Below, one piece after another: positions 61,603 through 64,000 of a DNA stretch of 64,000 nucleotides. Numbering within the stretch: the stretch's first letter is position 1; each line of letters starts with the position of its first letter. A program made the position numbers and the translations under genes. The stretch is taken from positions 3,117,501-3,181,500 of the forward strand of contig NZ_CP117452.1 of the NCBI RefSeq assembly GCF_030687895.1, read 5' to 3'. The DNA comes from Pseudomonas sp. FP198. GTDB taxonomy: Bacteria; Pseudomonadota; Gammaproteobacteria; Pseudomonadales; Pseudomonadaceae. A model generated the notes under the pieces. It saw only the letters and a list, made by a program, of their open reading frames with translations, was not told the DNA's origin and did not search any database.

Positions 61603-63657
61603 CTAGACCTCCAGCACCAAAGGCTCGCTGCCCTGGGCCGGTACGGCGCAGCAGATCAGCACTTCGCCGGCGGCCACGGGCTCGGCCGGCTGGGTCAGGT
61701 AATGCACCTGGCCCTGGGTCATGCGGGTCTTGCAGGTGCCGCAGGATCCACCGCGGCAACTGAACTCCGGATTCAGACCCCGCGCCTCGGCCAATTCCAG
61801 CAGCGTCCCGCTTTCCGGTTCCCAGCGGGCTTCCTTGGCCGAACCGGCGAACAGCACCTTGACCGCTTCGGTGGCCGCCGGCACTTGCTCGGCCGCCGGT
61901 ACGCTGACTTCGATGTCGCGCACCAGCGTGGACGGACCAAAGGTTTCGGCGTGAATGCGATCATCGGGAATGCGCAGCTTGCGCAAGCCGTCGTACAGCG
62001 CCTGGGTAAAGCTGCCCGGCCCGCACAGGTAGTAATCGTAATCATCGAGGGGCAACAGTTGCTTGAGCAGCGTCACTTCGATTCTGCCGGCCACGTCGTA
62101 GCCTTGCCCGACCGTCCCGTCGCTGGGCGGCTGGCTGACCATGCGCAGCACCCGCAACTTGTCACCGGCACGGGCCACCAATTCATCGATCTCCTCGCGA
62201 AAGGCCAGGTCGGCCACGTGGCGAGCGCTTTGCACCAGCCAGACCGGGCGCATCCGGCTGATGCGTTTCCCCTGGTAGACCACCTCGCGCAGCATCGACA
62301 ACAGCGGTGTGATGCCGACGCCCGCCGCCAACAGTACCAAAGGCCGGCGCTCAGTCGGATTCACCGTGAAATGGCCCTGAGGCGCCCGGGCGTCAATCTG
62401 GTGGGACGCCTGGATCTGCTCATGCAGGTGCGAAGACACCGCGCCGTCACGCTTGACGCTGATGCGCAGAAAATCGTCCGACGGTGCGCTGGACACGCTA
62501 TAGGTCCGGATCGATGGCACTTGCTGTCCTTCCAGCGTTATCCGTACGGGTAGATGCTGTCCGGCTTCAAAGCGGGGTAAACCGACGCCGTCGTTGGTTT
62601 GCAGGTAGAAGGATCGAATATCGTGGCTTTCGTCCACCACCCGGGTGACCTGCAGCGCCCGCCATTGGCTGCGCAGGGCCTCGGCGTGCAAGCGCTCGGC
62701 GGTCTGCTCCCAGCTGCCGGTCATCAATGAATTGGGCGACTCACCCTCGTCCTGGTCCTTCCAGCGCAACGGCAGCGCCCCCGGACGATGGACAATGCGC
62801 TGCGGAGTAAAACGCAACAGCCGCTCGGCGCCCTGGAACGCGGCGATCTGCGTGTCGTCCAGCAGCACTTGCGCCGATCCGCTCATCTGCAGCAAATCGC
62901 CCGTTTGGAAATCAACGAAGACCAGGCCCGCACGCGGGTTCAGCAGGATATTGCCCAGCGTATTGAAGAACAGGTTTCCAGAGAAGTCCGGAATGGTCAG
63001 CGTGCCGTCCTCGTCCATGCGCACAAAACCTGACTTGCCGCCGCGATGGGACGCATCGACTTGCCGATCGCCGTCGCGTACCACGTAGGTGGCGATGTAG
63101 AACGAATCGGCCGCCGTGACCAACTGCCGGACCAACGGGTCGGCCGCCTCCAATTGGCGCGATTCGGCGGGCTGCTCATCGACGAAACGGTACTGGCGCA
63201 GGTTGATGTAGCGTGGGCAGTTGCCATAGGCCTGGCTCACCGAGATCTCCAGCCCGCGCTCAAGCCGCCGCCGGACGACGCCGTTCACGCGGTTGCGGCG
63301 ACGGGTATGCAACTCGATGCCGAGCATGCCGATGGCGTCACCCTCGCCCATGCCTTGCTGGGCCGGATCTTCAGGTTCCGGATCGAAGTGGATGTGCAGC
63401 GTTTCCGGGTCCGGTGAATTCATGAAACCGGGCTGCCCGGTACGCAGGGTCGCCCAGACATCGCCCTGGCGATTCACCGCGCCCAGCACCACGAAAGGCA
63501 ACTGAGCGTAAAAGTCGCGGTGCTGATCCGGCATCCAGTTACGCGCCAGTTGCCGCTGGCCGACACCCGCCATCATTTCTACTGCCCCGACGGTGCGCTG
63601 CAAGGCCAACTCGCCTTCATGCCAGGGCGAAGGGACTACTTTCGAGGCTTCGTTCAT
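61603..63657 (-). CDS. Three-domain PNPOx-like / ferredoxin-reductase / [2Fe-2S] ferredoxin fusion
   Basis: 684 residues. An N-terminal pyridoxamine-phosphate-oxidase-like split-barrel (about 40-310: FVVLGAVNRQGDVWATL, DGTLTIPDFSGNLFFNTLGN), a FAD-binding reductase barrel (RTYSVSSAP), a NAD domain (PLVLLAAGVGITPLLSML and YYLCGPGSFTQAL) and a plant-type ferredoxin with C-x4-C-x2-C in FSCRGGSCGTC and a later Cys in ICCAVP. All expected cofactor sites are visible. It resembles flavohaemoglobin-like reductase fusions of unknown substrate. Single gene. Confidence 0.85.
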   Translation of the reverse strand: MNEASKVVPSPWHEGELALQRTVGAVEMMAGVGQRQLARNWMPDQHRDFYAQLPFVVLGAVNRQGDVWATLRTGQPGFMNSPDPETLHIHFDPEPEDPAQQGMGEGDAIGMLGIELHTRRRNRVNGVVRRRLERGLEISVSQAYGNCPRYINLRQYRFVDEQPAESRQLEAADPLVRQLVTAADSFYIATYVVRDGDRQVDASHRGGKSGFVRMDEDGTLTIPDFSGNLFFNTLGNILLNPRAGLVFVDFQTGDLLQMSGSAQVLLDDTQIAAFQGAERLLRFTPQRIVHRPGALPLRWKDQDEGESPNSLMTGSWEQTAERLHAEALRSQWRALQVTRVVDESHDIRSFYLQTNDGVGLPRFEAGQHLPVRITLEGQQVPSIRTYSVSSAPSDDFLRISVKRDGAVSSHLHEQIQASHQIDARAPQGHFTVNPTERRPLVLLAAGVGITPLLSMLREVVYQGKRISRMRPVWLVQSARHVADLAFREEIDELVARAGDKLRVLRMVSQPPSDGTVGQGYDVAGRIEVTLLKQLLPLDDYDYYLCGPGSFTQALYDGLRKLRIPDDRIHAETFGPSTLVRDIEVSVPAAEQVPAATEAVKVLFAGSAKEARWEPESGTLLELAEARGLNPEFSCRGGSCGTCKTRMTQGQVHYLTQPAEPVAAGEVLICCAVPAQGSEPLVLEV

Positions 63658-63861
63658 CGATCACTCCTTGCGCCTGCGGCATCGCTGCCTGGGCCAGTGC
63701 GCTACGGTCAGGGTTCGTCCGTCACCCCCTTTGACCGGGTGTGTGGGCGGGTGGAGTCATCTTCTTCCCAATGCGCCGAGGCAAGAATACGCACGGATTG
63801 AAATCCACTGTTTCATCAAATGAAATGACGCGTGGCGTGGGGGTCGCTGCCCTGCCAGGGC

Positions 63862-64000
63862 CTAGATCCTCCAGGCAAAATTCTTCGTCAGTTCAAGCAG
63901 GGTCGTGCGCAACTCCGGCGGGCGCACGGGCTTGGCCAGGATCGAGATGTTCATGTGGTGCAGCGCATGGCGAATGCGCTCGATCTCATGCCCGGTCATG
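63862..64000 (-). CDS. C-terminal end of a receiver-domain protein (5' end outside window)
   Basis: The last 45 codons read HEIERIRHALHHMNISILAKP followed by VRPPELRTTLLEL (partly shown), with the receiver Lys in AKPVRP, so this is the end of a response regulator or a hybrid sensor kinase. The stop is at 63862-63864. Confidence 0.65.
   Translation of the reverse strand, partial: MTGHEIERIRHALHHMNISILAKPVRPPELRTTLLELTKNFAWRI

Noticed and set aside
61343..61763. Overlapping frames across the REP cluster
   Set aside because: They translate REP sequence (repeated CGSELAREGGVSVDE), a known false-gene source.

Overview
The window reads as a chromosomal segment of a fluorescent-group pseudomonad (Pseudomonas fluorescens / brassicacearum / corrugata type). 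The evidence is the high GC content, the gene families (SfnR/SfnG/SfnB organosulfur genes, OprD porin, ArsJ with its GAPDH partner, many LysR regulators) and two families of Pseudomonas-type REP palindromes scattered between genes. No rRNA, tRNA, CRISPR array, prophage or intact insertion sequence was seen. It is a mosaic of short catabolic, transport and regulatory operons rather than one large island.

Layout. 1-11 kb: organosulfur region. It holds the 3' part of a sigma-54 activator (SfnR-like), then a seven-gene minus-strand operon (sfnG, a degenerate acyl-CoA-synthetase-like protein, and a complete Liv/HAAT-type ABC transporter) with a good sigma-54 promoter in front of sfnG, and divergent sfnB. 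10-13 kb: esterase, TspO and epoxide hydrolase. 13.0-14.1 kb: a structured leader RNA ending in a terminator-like hairpin in front of a small frameshifted gene, then a PchB-type chorismate-mutase-fold protein. 14.1-14.7 kb: repeats. 14.7-19.9 kb: NAD-dependent formate dehydrogenase fdsGBA-D. 20-26 kb: two paralogous LysR regulators with exported hydrolase, cyclophilin-like and cupin-CMD proteins, plus an AT-rich foreign-looking membrane protein. 26.5-33.7 kb: AraC-GyrI regulator, HIT protein, PAS/HWE histidine kinase with a lone receiver, and a GntR-MFS-amidohydrolase catabolic unit. 33.8-36 kb: arsJ with its GAPDH partner (arsenate detoxification). 36-45 kb: amidase, EAL phosphodiesterase, OprD porin, NUC-type endonuclease, two SDRs, sorbosone-dehydrogenase-like lipoprotein and DUF2231. 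45.5-51.4 kb: LysR/aldo-keto reductase pair and a PotE antiporter with a PLP decarboxylase. 51.4-64 kb: TetR/GST, TrmK, solute-binding protein, HxlR/MFS, LysR/PACE efflux, LysR/EamA exporter, DUF488, YceK-like lipoprotein, a three-domain PNPOx-reductase-ferredoxin, and the 3' end of a receiver-domain gene.

How genes work together. The sfn region looks like one sulfur-starvation module: activator, dimethylsulfone monooxygenase, SfnB-type flavin oxidoreductase and a candidate uptake system. ArsJ and its GAPDH form the two-step export route for arsenate as 1-arseno-3-phosphoglycerate. Several regulator/target pairs are divergent and carry visible inverted or duplicated operator-like sites (TetR/GST, HxlR/MFS, LysR/AKR, LysR/PACE).

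The most unusual item is the leader at about 13.07-13.30 kb. It has a 16-bp stem enclosing a cUUCGg hairpin and a second hairpin, followed at once by a terminator-like stem, a T-tract and the Shine-Dalgarno of a small gene whose frame is broken at a run of eight C. All functions are inferred from sequence reading and remembered families; no database search was run.
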